A stretch of 64,000 nucleotides of DNA from Diabrotica undecimpunctata (taxonomy: Eukaryota; Arthropoda; Insecta; Coleoptera; Chrysomelidae): positions 15,508,877 through 15,572,876 of the forward strand of contig NC_092810.1 in NCBI RefSeq assembly GCF_040954645.1, read 5' to 3'. The notes below the pieces were generated by a model. It did no database searches. It was not told the DNA's origin and was given only the letters and a program-made list of their open reading frames with translations. Positions 12,230 to 23,439 of the stretch are shown one piece after another. The first letter of the stretch is position 1. The number at the start of each line of letters is the position of its first letter. A program made the position numbers and the translations under genes.

Positions 12230-13227
12230 ATGGGGGAGGCGATTTCCCCAGAGACGCCAATACGTGATTTAAACTCTTCATGTGTTAGTGATAATACTGA
12301 AATGCATAATAATGAATCCAGTTTAATAGAAAATTTTGATGATTCTACTTCGAAAAATGCGAATAAAACCAGTGACTGTACTACAATCTTGCCAGAACCA
12401 GAAACTCTAACAGCACAAAAAGCAGTAGCGATAAAAGTTTTCAACGTCAAATCAGATAAGTACAATTTTAATAATGTTTATGTTTACATAGAAAAAACAA
12501 ACAATGAAAATATAGGCCTTTTGCATCCCTTAACGGTCGCGCATATTTTGCATAAAAAGTTGAATATTACTAATACTATTGAAATTAGAGGCATTGGACA
12601 AAGCAGAATTAAAGTTTTTTTAAGGTCAATTTCTGATGCAAATAATTTGGTTAAAAATTTAAAGTTAAAAAATGAAAATTTGGTAGCTTATATTTCTAAT
12701 CATCTACTAAAAATTAAAGGTCTAATCAGAGATGTTGATACCCAATACGATGAAAATTATTTATTAGATAACAGTGAATCTCACTGCCCATATTAGGTTT
12801 CAAACGAACTTTTAGAAGGGTTGACACGGAAGGAAAAACTAACTATGTACCGAAAAAAACTGTAATAGTCACCTTTGAGGGAAATATTTTACCTAGCTAC
12901 ATTGCAATAAATAGTGTATTCTTGCCTGTGGAAACCTATATTGGCAAGGCCACTCAAAGTTATAATTGTTTGAGATTTGGACATATCTTCAAGCAGTGTC
13001 GCAGTACACAGGCACATTGCATAAAATGCGGAAAAAACACAAATAAAGATCATGCGTGCCAGGATAATATTATTCAGTATATCCATTACAATAATCAGGA
13101 TCATGTATCCATTTCTAAAAAATGTCCAAAATATGAACTGCAGAAGAAGATCAAAAACGTAATAATTGAACAAAAAACTTCATCGAGGCAAAAACTTACT
13201 GTGAATCATCCTTCTCAGGATTGTTGA
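12230..13227 (+). pseudogene. LINE ORF1 (gag-like, CCHC zinc knuckles)
   Basis: A 188-codon N-terminal part begins MGEAISPETPIRD and ends at TAG 12794-12796. A shifted frame at 12922-13227 carries the nucleic-acid-binding end. The knuckle region reads SYNCLRFGHIFKQC, where the usual first Cys is Ser, then HCIKCGKNTNKDHAC, then a KKCPKYELQKKIK tail typical of I-group gag proteins. Such proteins coat the LINE RNA. The frameshift and the altered knuckle argue it is dead. Confidence 0.75.
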
Positions 13228-13519
13228 CTTAAAATAGATACTCTACACTAGAAAATATTGGAAACAGTTTTCCTCCCCTGCCAACATTCACAAAAAATTC
13301 AACCCCTTCTGCTGCTACACAAGTAATCACGCGTAGCAACCAAAACATATCATCAAATAACACATCACAACCCTCATCAAGTCACTATAGCATAGCGGAA
13401 AAACGAAAATTATTCTCTCCTACCCCACAGTACCCACATAATGCACCTATGTTTCCTTTTAATTTTGGGCCCACTAGACCCCTTCCTGCTAATTTAAACA
13501 TCCCTATTTGTCACAGAAC

Positions 13520-15284
13520 TTAAATCGTTCAAAATTTTGCAATGGAACGCTCTGTCCGTTGTTTCGAATAACAACAGTTTAGTTAATTCTTTAACAACTG
13601 AAAATATTGACAAAAGGTTATAATGTAATTCGCCAAGATAGGTACGACGGATACCCAGGTGTTGCAATTTTAATTAAAACAACTATACCATTTTGTCAAA
13701 TAAATATTAGAAACAAATTTAACGATGAAATTTTAGTCTGCGGTGCTATCGTTAAAATTAATACAACAGAATTAAGTTTTCCATCTATATATAGACCCCC
13801 TAAAATTCGTACTTCCAAAAATGATTGGATAAATATCTTCTCACAAGTCAAATCACCTTTTATAATTGGAGGAGATATGAATGCTCATAACTCACTTTGG
13901 GACTCATTACAAAATGATGCAGTTGGTCACCACATTGTTAGTAGTGTTGAGGATCTAGATCTTGTAATTTTTAATAATGGAAAACCTACACATCTTCCGA
14001 GATATGGTACGCAAAAATCGATGATTGAAATTTCCCTCTGCACAGCTAATGTCACACAGCAAAATCACCTGATCAGTTTTATTTGACACCTTAGGCTACA
14101 ATTATTTTGCTATAACTATGAATTTTTCAATAACCAACATATTGCAGGAAACAATTTATTCAAAATGGAATATCAAAAAGGCCAATTAGTCCCTATAGAC
14201 ATCTTTAATACATCCTTAATTAAAAACATATTTTCCAATAAAAGTAGCTCCCTAATATTTATGAAAATTATAACTTTCTAATAGATTGCATTACTAATGC
14301 TGCAAATAAATCCCAGGTGAACCCAGAAAAGAAGCATTGGCAGCTTATAAATGTTCACCAAGCCTTGATAATTTTTAAAATGTTAAAAAATTACTGCTCA
14401 TACTAAAAACGAGCTGAAACAAAAAGCCAAAGCCAGTTGGTTCAAATGGTATTCTAACTTAAGCAAAAATACTTCTTCTAAAGAAATATTGTCACAATCT
14501 AACAAAATGAACCATAAATCACATAATAGTACAAAACCCTGCAATGATATTTTATTAGACGACTTCTTTAATAGAGTATCTCCTCCATGGGTTCAACATT
14601 CGCCTACACAGCCTAAACAAAGTCATCATTAAAATAATCACTTTCTGTTAAAACCTTTTACTAAAACTGAATTAGACTTCGCCCTAAATAACATAGTTAT
14701 CCATTCCTTAAAAAATATCTTAGTCGTTCCTATCCTTAAATACGGAAAGGATCCAAATATTGTGAGTTCATATAAACCGATATCCTTACTCTCTTGCGTA
14801 TTCCAATCCCTAGAAACGCTTATACAATTTAGATTAGATTGGTGGATACAAAAAGACAATTTACTACCAGTAAACTAGTAAACGAGGTTTTGGAACTCTA
14901 GACGCTATAACAACACTTGTTGTAGATGTACAGAATAACTTATTTAGGAATAACTATTTAACAGTCCTATTCTTGGATATTGAAGGAGCATATGAATCAG
15001 TTTGTTTGTCAATCTTGAAATTCAAAATGGTAAATTTCTTTCATTTGCCAATTGCTTTCGTTAACACAATTATTGGTTTTTATACAGACAGGGTAATCTA
15101 CGTCAGAGACCATAATAACAAACTAATAGGACCTCGACACAACTATCACGGCATACCACAAGGCTCGGTATTATCGCCAATTTTATTTAATATGTACACC
15201 TCTGACATAGATAATAACCAAATAAACAACATCCCATTCAAAATAATACAATATGCAGATGACTTTTGTGTCTATACAGAATAA
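13520..15284 (+). pseudogene. LINE ORF2 (endonuclease and reverse transcriptase)
   Basis: Pieces in order: KILQWNALSV (endonuclease start); 13607-14086 with YRPPKIRTSK and FIIGGDMNAHNSLWDS; a degraded linker; 14640-14880 with VPILKYGKDPN and SSYKPISLLSC; 14940-15284 with FLDIEGAYESV, GIPQGSVLSPILFN and the catalytic QYADDFCVYTE. Stops and deletions separate them. The frame ends just after YADD, where another LINE begins, so thumb and RNase H are missing. Confidence 0.8.
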
Positions 15285-16105
15285 AATTAAAAGTAGAAGA
15301 AGCACTAACAAATCCTATTGAAGCTGGCAATGGGATAAGACAGGGAGATCCCTGGGTCCTTTATTGTGCAGCCTGATTATGAATCAAATAATAAAAAAGT
15401 ACTACTCTCTCAACGTATGCTGCACCAATTTAATATAACTGCCAGAAAATTTAACATTTTAAATTTCCCTCAAAAAGATAAAATGCATGGTTACAACAGC
15501 AAATTTACTAAGATGTAAATTGAAGCTGGAAGGTCAGATAATAGAACAAGTGATGGAGTTGAAATATCTAGGCACCACATTATCTAGCTACGAAAAGCTC
15601 GAAACGGAAGTGGAAGATTAAGTAACTAGAGCAAAAACAGCCGTAGGCTGCCTAAATGAAACAATATGGAAAGATAAAAATATCGGGAAAGAAACTAAAG
15701 GCAGAAATTACAAAACAGTCATCAGACCAATAATGACATATGCGGCAGAAACAAGATCTGACACAGAGAGGACAAAAATTATGTTAGAAACAGCAGAGAT
15801 AAAAACTCTTAGAAAAATTGATGGTAAGACTCTATGGGACAGAGCTAGAGGTACAGATATATGACGTAGATGCAAGGTGGAGAACATCAAGAACTGGGTA
15901 AGACATAGAAGAGTAGAATGGAACGATCATACAACCCGAATGACAACAAATATAGTAGTAAAGACGGCAAGAGACGATTCCCCAATAGGAAGACGATCAG
16001 TAGGAAGACCACGAAAACGATGAAGGCGAAAAGAAAACTTACTGGAGGCACATTGAAAAACAGACAGAGTCATGTCTACATAAAAAAAGAAGAAGTCTGG
16101 ATGTA
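15285..16105 (+). pseudogene. LINE family B, copy 1 (3' portion)
   Basis: It begins inside the palm domain (GNGIRQGDP). It continues with ITARKFNI, the RAKTAVGCLNETIWKDK block, the YKTVIRPIMTYAAETR block, WVRHRRVEWNDHTTRM and IGRRSVGRPRKR, ending in an A-rich AAAAAAAGAAGAAG tail. A deletion removes the catalytic box. Near-identical stretches occur at 19690-20645 (plus) and 36780-38260 (minus), so this is a multicopy family. Confidence 0.75.
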
Positions 16106-16109
16106 GTGT

Positions 16110-16432
16110 TATTATTCTGCCTAATGGCCACAGTAGCGGGTTAGGGTTTTTTGCGAACTAAGACGAGATCGTTGCACTTCTGGGTAAGTGTAGTAGACAA
16201 AGGTAATCGCAATATCAGCCATTCTAAAAATGCTGCTGAAGCTGTTGTATATCCTTAAACCTCGAAAGGCGGTTCAGCGGTATGCCAGTAACGTCAGGAT
16301 CTGGTAGTGACGTAACTAGATTTTTATAACAACTAACAATTTTTTTGCGATAACTCTGTATTGTTGTACAGTTGGTTTTAAAAATGTTCAATTAATTTAC
16401 TCTAAATTAAAGAAAAATCTCGTCATATTTAC
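16110..16432 (-). other. 3' flank of the receptor gene; possible last exon
   Basis: No LINE motif. On the minus strand a short open stretch near 16120-16245 reads NSFSSIFRMADIAITFV, which has the look of a final receptor exon, but its phase does not fit the acceptor I can see. I do not claim it. Confidence 0.25.
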
Positions 16433-16709
16433 CTCTTTAAAATATTCGTTGTTGACTTCAACACTGCTAAAGGAAAGTACTCTTAATGGCTGAAGTGCAG
16501 ATAATGTAATTAACAACGCCTTTTTGTTTTTATTATTCCAGTATATCCATGGGCATTCGTATAATACTTCTCTTGAAACCGTGGACTAAAACGTTTATAA
16601 TATACTGATATGGCAGAAATACGAGCACAACCAATATTTCGAGGGCTAAGAACCATAGGGCTCCAAGCGACATTTACAAAAATTTTCAGGAAACGAATAT
16701 TAAAGTTTG
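16433..16709 (-). pseudogene. odorant-receptor-like gene, exon 6 (disrupted)
   Basis: Acceptor CAG at 16710-16712, donor GT after 16433 (AAAGAG then GTAAAT). The phase-0 frame gives QTLIFVS, a TGA, KFL, a TAA, then the hydrophobic MSLGALWFLALEILVVLVF, which fits a transmembrane segment. A one-base shift then leads into EVLYECPWIYWNNKNKKALL and SFSSVEVNNEYFKE. The YECPW-type block followed by a basic stretch and ALQPL is the pattern before the last helix of insect odorant receptors. Two stops and one frameshift in one exon suggest a pseudogene, or assembly error. The final exon was not located. Confidence 0.6.
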
Positions 16710-16712
16710 CTG

Positions 16713-17096
16713 TCAAATAAAACAGTTCTGACAAAATTATACTTTGCCAGATATGTTATATATTATTGCTTAAAGATTTGGTAATACAGCAATTCATAAA
16801 ACAAAGCTGTCGTTGTGGTATAAAATGCAAATTTAATGGTTTTTTCAAAATGTTACACTTGTACTTGGATCCTTATGGCACTGTAACCGCTGTACTTGGA
16901 ACTTTGTGTCCCTAAATAAATTTAATATTTAAAAAATATGTCATTATTGTAGACTTTATTGCCTTTGTAGTAATGATAACAATAATAGCCTATACAATGA
17001 TATTGGAAGAATTTTTAAAAACATAGGAAAAAGAAAATTAACGAAGAGTAGAAAATCAACTTTTATTTACAGTCTCGTTTCAGAAATCAAACATTT
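16713..17096 (-). other. receptor intron 5, no gene seen
   Basis: AT-rich intronic sequence without recognisable motifs. Confidence 0.5.
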
Positions 17097-17103
17097 CATA
17101 TAA

Positions 17104-18390
17104 GAGTGGTCGGTAACCTCTTCAATGTGTTGAGCTACTTTGTTAATTTTGGAATAAACAGCGAGCTACCCACACGGAAGCCACGTAACGCAACGTAAAT
17201 GAAATAATCCACAGTTAATCTATCATTATACGGTTGTCAAGCCTACCATTTTCGATATTGGAATTTTCTCGGAAGAAATAATATTTTTTAAATGAGAAAA
17301 CAACTCCTATCCAGTAGTGTGTCCTTTCAGTGGAATGAACTTCAAATTCCTTTTTTAATCTCCCACTTCTTCTTTAATCGTAAAATCACTAAAAACCATC
17401 CTGACAAACACGGCCATCTGGGCAGTGTCAACGACATCTGTTGATTCATCCAGTTGAAGTGAAAAATAAACACAGTTATCTAAGTCAGTTCTTAATTGTA
17501 AAAAAATATTATTGCTCATAACTTCTACACATCTCATCACTGTATTAGCAGAAAGTTGCAGAGATTTTATAGCTGAAACTATCTCGTCTTTATTTCTAAA
17601 GTTGGCAAATAACGAATCAGCAGCTTCTAAAAACGCCTGTTTTATCATTTCCCCGTCTTCATAAGGTTTCTTTTTTTGTGCAATTATCTGGGACACACGG
17701 TACGATGCTTCAGTTGCAGCCTTATTTTTGTCGACTGTTCTTAAAAATATTGATTTTTGTCCAATTAACTGTTTTTTTAACTGTTTCAGTTTCTCCTTTC
17801 TGGCGACAGAATGTAGTGGGAATAATTTTTCAAAATTAGAATGTACAGTTTTATGATGTCTCTCAATATTTCCTTTTTTAGCAACGGAGACCGAAGTATT
17901 AAATAACAAACACACATTTTTATCTTTAACTTCTGTAAAAAAGTGTTGTTTTTCCCATTCCGAATGAAAGTGGTATGTCTTTACCTTCTTACAGCTGCTT
18001 GCCATAATATTATTTTTATTGTTCTCTACTAACCCAACCGCTGGACGTTGGTTACGCGTTCAGTTTTAAACTAAGCGCAATGTCGCCACGCCGTGCGTAT
18101 TTATCCCGTTCAAAGCAATCCAGATCGCTCTCGAACACTAACGCGCTGGTCCGGCTGGTCGGTTCTATAAATAGCCGATTCTAGCTTGACGGCTTCAGGG
18201 GCAGATCGCTCACCGCAACGTTGCCGCTGTTTATGTTTAATATTATGACAATTAGATTTTTTTGTGGAATTTTCGGAAGCTTCTCTGATTTTTGCAGTTT
18301 GTATTTTTTAAATTAAAATCGTTGTGAGAGCTACCAGAATTGCCTCCGCGAGCTACCGGTAGCTCGCGATCGACAGGTTGGCGACCACTG
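17104..18390 (-). mobile_element. hAT element, internally deleted
   Basis: The right tip, read inward, is CAGTGGTCGCCAACCTG; the left tip is GAGTGGTCGGTAACCTC. These are hAT-type TIRs of about 16 bp. The flanks CATATAA (17097-17103) and CATATAA (18391-18397) are a target duplication of 7 bp, or 8 bp with one mismatch (hAT elements make 8). The element is only about 1.29 kb because the transposase lacks its C-terminal half. Repeated GAGCTAC motifs lie near both tips. It interrupts a small open frame (see 18392-18620). Confidence 0.82.
17355..18005 (-). pseudogene. hAT transposase N-terminal half (BED finger, ZBED-like)
   Basis: 216 codons from MASSCKKVKTYHF. The BED-type zinc finger reads VCLLFNTSVSVAKKGNIERH followed by HKTVHS; the second Cys of the C-x2-C pair is Phe. 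Then comes a ZBED/GTF2IRD2-like region with EASYRVSQIIAQKKKPYEDG, and SLQLDESTDVVDTAQ, which holds the first catalytic Asp of the RNase H-like fold. The frame ends soon after at KEEVGD. The insertion domain, the second catalytic half and the dimerisation region are absent, so it cannot transpose by itself. Confidence 0.85.
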
Positions 18391-18391
18391 C

Positions 18392-18620
18392 ATATAATTT
18401 TGATGTTCCAGTGGCATCCATTTATACGCAAACTCAATATGCTCAAACTTTTTCTTAGTCAGAGATTTGTATTTTGTGTTATCGGCTGGAGCTACTACAA
18501 AGTCAGCAGTAAAATTATTTATGGGAACCACTCTTTGTTTCTTCTTGGTACTGCTGGTAATTTTACTAACATTAACTGTAGAAAATTCGGCGCTGTGATC
18601 ATTCAGCTTATACTAAAGAG
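18392..18620 (-). pseudogene. unknown terminal exon split by the hAT
   Basis: On the minus strand an acceptor-like TTTACTCTTTAG is followed by an open frame of about 75 codons (KLNDHSAEF...PINNFTADFVVAPADN...FAYKWMPLEHQNYM). It runs straight into the hAT. Removing the element and one target copy continues it as KCLISETRL and a stop at about 17060, shortly before an AATAAA. The hydrophilic, basic peptide is not part of the receptor and I do not recognise it. It could be a nested gene, a retrocopy or an unknown TE gene. Confidence 0.45.
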
Positions 18621-18649
18621 TAAACATGTCTCCTTGTACAGAATGTAGT

Positions 18650-19690
18650 TGACAAACTTTATTGTAAGGTATTTTATTATATTGGTACAATGATGCTGTT
18701 TTTTTTTTAAGTTTTTAAAGTGTGTTGGTTTTGTATTAATCATACAGGATGGCTTTCGTCTGTTAACTTTTATCAAAAGTCTAACAAGCGCTAGTGGAGA
18801 CTAGATATCCGTAACCTTCAAAGCTTTTTCTATACGAGAATTTTCTGTATGCACCAATGACCACGTATGGAGGATTTCATAGTTAAAATTTGGATATTAG
18901 GATGTTTTTTTTGGAAGTCAGTGATTGCTACTTAGGCGATCACTAAGGGGCGATCACTTAAAAACCCTATACTTAATGGCTCTTTCTTCGTCAATAACAA
19001 CGATAGTGGGTGTTCTATCTATTTTGCCAACTTCTTATTTGGTTTCATTTGTTTAACCACACTGTATATTTTCTTTCTATTTGGCACGCGAATATTCTTT
19101 AAGGTGTCTAATCGACTACTTTATTTATAATTATGAAAAATCCACTTTAGATCTACTTAAAAAAATTTGAAAAAAATTTTGACCCAAAAACAACACACTG
19201 TGCATTAGATTTTTGAACAATAGATTCTGCAGATAATATAAATGTAGGTATTTGATTGTATGTGTTTCTTTTTAAGTACATATACACGTTTTGAAGAATA
19301 AATAAAAACAGCTTTACAATTTACGTGTACGCCAGTACTTGGGATAGAGATGAATTAAAACAATGGTGTAGAAGATTAAGAGTTAATACCCTTTTATTAA
19401 AACAAACAGCACTACGTTTCTACGTATTACTTACCTCATCGTACAAACTTTGGATGCGTAGAACTAAAACGTATCCTTCAACACTTATATTAACAAGAAG
19501 AAATACCATCTTGTAGTTTTCTACTGGTTTTATTCCCTTAAAAAACAGTAACTTAACTTTTTTTGATAAAGTACTAACAGTTAATTCAATATTGTTCAAA
19601 ATTCACCAACGTCAGTAAAAATGGCAAGTCAAAGTTTGTGATATCAAAAAATTAAAAACATGATATTGGTATGCTTATTTATATTATACA
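18650..19690. other. receptor intron 5, no gene seen
   Basis: One 62-codon frame at 19325-19516 has no recognisable feature. Nothing else is supported. Confidence 0.45.
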
Positions 19691-20645
19691 ATAATTCACA
19701 TCACCAGGAGAGGACAAAATACCGAGCGAACTCCTAAAGTACTGAGGACTAGATCTGACCAAAGAACTATTAAAACTTACTTATTCAAAAAATAATAGAA
19801 CAAAACAGAGTTCCCCAAGAATGGAGATCAAGTATCCTAATACCTTTCTTCAGAAAGGAAGACAAATCGGACCAGGAAAATTACAGAGGAATTAATTTAT
19901 TAAACACAGCAATAAAATTAACAACCAAAGTGATAACAAGTAAACTGAATAAAATTACAAAACTAGCAGAAGAACAATAAAGTTTTAGGTCGGGAAGATC
20001 ATGCACCGACGATATATTTATAATGAGGCAAGTGCAAAAAAAATCATTAGAATACAACAAACCGGCATATTTATCTATGTTTCGTTGACCTTACAAAGGC
20101 ATTTCAACGGGTAAAATTAAAAGATGTTATCTTCTTACTGTACGTAAGAGAGATACCTCTAGGCATAATCAAAACGATTTAAAATATCTACTAAAACAAC
20201 ACAATAAAAGTATAAGTAGAAGAAGAACTAACCGATTTTATTAAAGCTGGCAATGGAATAAGACAGGGAGATTTCCTGAGTCCTATATTGTTCAACCTAA
20301 ATATGGATAATATAATAAAAAAAAGTAAGAACTAAAAAAGGATACCAAATCGTAAAAAAACAACTTAAAATATTCTGCTTTGCAGACGACGCAATACTAC
20401 TCTCTCAAAGTGAAGAAGATTTACAACGCATGCTGCATCAATTTAGTATAACCGCCAGAAAATTTAACATGGAAATTTCCTCAAAAAAGACAAAATGCAT
20501 GGTTACAAGCAAATTTACTAAGATGTAAATTGAAGCTGGAAGGTCAGATAGTAGAACAAGTGATGGAGTTTAAATATCTAGTCATCGCATTATCTAGCTA
20601 CGGAAAGCTCTAAACTGAAGTGAAAGATCAAGTAAATAGAGCAAA
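19690..20645 (+). pseudogene. LINE family B, copy 2
   Basis: Plus-strand pieces in shifting frames: SPGEDKIPSELLKY, then fingers-region remnants, GNGIRQGDFLSPILFN, and ITARKFNMEISSKKTKCMV. DNA-level identity to 15290-15620 is obvious (for example CCAGAAAATTTAACAT, and the GAAGCTGGAAGGTCAGATA stretch). Many stops. It ends where a different LINE starts (AGAGCAAACAATGGGAAG). Confidence 0.7.
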
Positions 20646-21350
20646 CAATGGGAAGATCTACCGATTCTGCACTGCATCATGTAGTGGGAATAATTGAAAG
20701 ATCGCTGGATAATAAAGAATCCGCCCTAGGTATATTCATAGATATTGAGGGAGCGTTTGATAAAACCACATTCCTAACCATCACCCAACAGCTTAACGTC
20801 AGGAATGTTCCCCTGGCCATAAGCAAATGGATATTCAGTATGCTCTCTAATAGAGCAGTAAGAATAAATGTAGAAGACGTTTCTGTTAGAGGCATGGTTA
20901 CCAGGGGGTGTCCACAGGGAGGTGTGCTATTACCACTTCTTTGGAACATAGTTCTAGATATCCTGGTTGACTAACTTAGCAGCAACGGTTTCTACATAAT
21001 AGCCTATGAAGACGATATTGCTGTTCTGCAAAGCGGTAAGTTTGAGAACACACTATGTGAGAGATTACAAGTTGCTCTCCGACTAATAGAAATATAGTGC
21101 AAGGAACACTCACTATCTATAAATCCTAAGAAAACAGAGATATATGTCAAAGAGGTGGCACTAGTGACATTGATGCGACTGCGCTTAGCTGGTGCAAACC
21201 TTGATGTAGGAATAGGACAATTGGGAACTCGTTTCTGGCGGGGAAAGCTGGCTGTGCTACCACTGCTACAGACAGGATGAACTCATCACTATATGAAAAG
21301 ATAGTGACTTTGAATTTTTGAATTGCCATGACCTGACAAATAAATATTGG
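20645..21350 (+). pseudogene. LINE reverse transcriptase (R1/Jockey-like, GCPQGG type)
   Basis: 108 open codons read GRSTDSALHHVVG, GIFIDIEGAFDKT and RGCPQGGVLLPLLWN. After a stop the frame continues with a YEDDIAVL box, where the catalytic YADD has Ala changed to Glu, then LCERLQVALRLIEI and LSINPKKTEI. Inactive. The C-terminal fragment at 55756-56250 may belong to the same family. Confidence 0.75.
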
Positions 21351-21379
21351 CAAAAAAGGAAATCTGCCTTACTTTGGGA

Positions 21380-22685
21380 AGCTTTAATCAAAATATAGCA
21401 GTTTTAAAAAGTATAGATAGAACGAACTACATATTCAAAAATTACTCTTCTTTCTTTTTACATACAGATATTATTGTACCAAATTATAGTGAAACATATA
21501 TTTAGATAAAAATATTGTTTTATCTATAGCGAGCAATTACAAAGAGGCAACAGATCTATTTACAGATGCGTCTAAATCTCCGGATCGAACCGGATGCGCT
21601 TTTTTTATACTATTGGGACATACATATAGAAAAGAAATTCAAACTGAACCCTAAGACTTCAATTTATACAGCAGAGGCTATTGCAATATATAAAACTTTA
21701 TTATATGTAGCTGAAGTTGATTTGGTCCATATTATAACTTTGTCTGACTCCTTAGCAGTGTTAAAATCTATTGGTAAATATGGACCACCAAACTTACAAG
21801 ACTGTCCATACATTTATAGAATTAAACATATTAAACAAACTTTTTTAATTAAAGCACATGCAGGATTTAAACATAATGAATATGTCGACTTATTAGCCAA
21901 AGAAAGCATTTCATCCGATACAGGTATTCTACATAAAGTAACGCTTTCTGATAGTATTATTTCTTGCAAGTCAACATTGCTTTGAGAGTGGAGCTACCAG
22001 TGGAAGGAATACTCTTTTGTGAATACAAAATAGATACCCGTTAATTCAGCCAGATATTCCCAAATTTTCTTGGTACATGTCCTGTAGAGCTTCCAGGAGG
22101 CACGTAATTTCCATTATTAGAATACGATTCGGGCACGCATGTTATCCAAAACACTTATTTCAAATACAGGTTTTGGATGATGACAAATGTGAGCATTGCG
22201 GAGGGGAAAGTGATTTAGATCATATATTTTTTGGTTGTCCTAAAAATACAGTCTACTCATCCAAACTTATAAATGATTTATTAAAATACAAAATAGCAGT
22301 TTCTTGGAATATACTATATTTATTATCACTTGGCTCTGTAGATGTTTACAACTCTTTGATTAAATTTTTAAGACAGCAAATTATCATTATAATTCTCTAA
22401 AAATTATTTAGATAATCTTGTTGACTTTGTTTTAAACTAGTTGTATAACAATGCATATATTGTTATGTTGATTGTATGCATCGATTTATATATATGTTAT
22501 ATAAACATATATAAATCAAGGCCTTGATAGGTCCCTAGGCGAGAAGAGTGTGTCCCTGTTCTCCTAATATCGATGTGATCTTTTATTTTAATAGGACATT
22601 TAAAAAGATAAATTATAATAATGGATACTGTCTTATTCCTTTTGTGTCTGGCTGTATGACGATATGTCTAAGCCAAAAAAAAAAT
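21380..22685 (+). pseudogene. I-group LINE 3' part: RNase H, zinc finger, 3' UTR
   Basis: An RNase H domain begins at FTDASKSPDRTGCAFF (about 21558), continues after a shift with YTAEAIAIYKTLLY and ITLSDSLAVLKS, and has KAHAGFKHNEYVDLLAKES. A CCHC-type finger follows at 22077-22400 (CEHCGGESDLDHIFFGC). The 3' UTR has a palindromic ATATATGTTATATAAACATA stretch near 22490 and ends in poly(A) at about 22672. It lies antisense in receptor intron 5. Confidence 0.75.
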
Positions 22686-22877
22686 ATAAGTCGCGTGTAA
22701 CGGAGAATTAATTATGTACACTTGAAAATAATTTAGTTGTGTTATAATTTTATATTACTAAAACTAAAAACTGTATAACTAATTTATTGATTTAGTTTTA
22801 AATTTTTGTTTTATCAAAGATATCATGTTTATTTTCTCTGCAAAATTCACGATTAATTATACTCTTACTCAACTTAC

Positions 22878-22977
22878 CGTTAATATAAAGTAAGATGTTG
22901 ATATTATCACTATCATACCACCAAATGTTATCCCTATTGGATAAATATCATGTAGAAAGTGAAGATTCTGAAATGAC
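22878..22977 (-). CDS. odorant-receptor-like gene, exon 5
   Basis: 100 bp on the minus strand. Acceptor TTTAATTTGTAG; donor ACG then GTAAGT. With the AG from exon 4 it encodes R, then SFQNLHFLHDIYPIGITFGG and MIVIISTSYFILT: the end of an intracellular loop and a transmembrane helix (probably TM5). It is open, enters in phase 2 and leaves in phase 0. It sits between an I-group LINE and a LINE scrap, so it is easily missed. Confidence 0.68.
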
Positions 22978-23084
22978 CTACAAATTAAAGCTGTTTACAT
23001 CTACAACCTAGAAAAATCATCTGTCCGTCATTAATAAATCAGTCACCTAATTCCATTCGTTGTTGGTCTACAGTCTTCTTCTTC

Positions 23085-23390
23085 TTTATGTGCCGTGTTT
23101 TCAAGCGTTGGCTATTGTCGAATTAACAAGCTGATGAAATGTTTCTCGATCAGCAGGTAGATGAAACATTTACTCGACCGTTCGACCTGTCCATTGTCTA
23201 ATCCGTTTTCCTTCGATTTTTCCATGAATGATCAACCGGAGTAAGCGATATTTAGGTCCCTTGATTATATGGCTGAAATATTGGGCGGTAACATCACAAC
23301 TCGAACACTTCTAATTTATTAAGATTTTTTGGTTTTGTTATCCAGGTTTCACATCCATATAACAAAGCGGACCAGATTCACTCTTAGACG
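23085..23390 (-). pseudogene. LINE family C, 3' fragment
   Basis: Minus-strand translation: YFSHIIKGPKYRLLRLIIHG, then KIEGKRIRQWTGRTVE, then a degraded tail ending in GAAGAAG repeats. It parallels YLGHIVRGEKYELLR in the copy at 41129-41615 and YLGHIIRG in the near-complete copy at 60190-63540. It has stops. Confidence 0.65.
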
Positions 23391-23439
23391 TGTGATCAAT
23401 GACAGACTTCACAATATGGTCTCTAGTAGATGCCGCCAA

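Larger units (their letters stand above)
12160..15284 (+). mobile_element. I-group LINE with ORF1 and ORF2 (decayed)
   Basis: This is the most complete 5' half of an I-group non-LTR retrotransposon here. A gag-like ORF1 is followed by endonuclease and reverse transcriptase. It is broken by frameshifts and deletions, and sequence of a different LINE (family B) replaces it at 15285, right after the YADD box. The missing RNase H and zinc-finger part has counterparts at 21380-22685 and 28880-32047. Confidence 0.75.
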
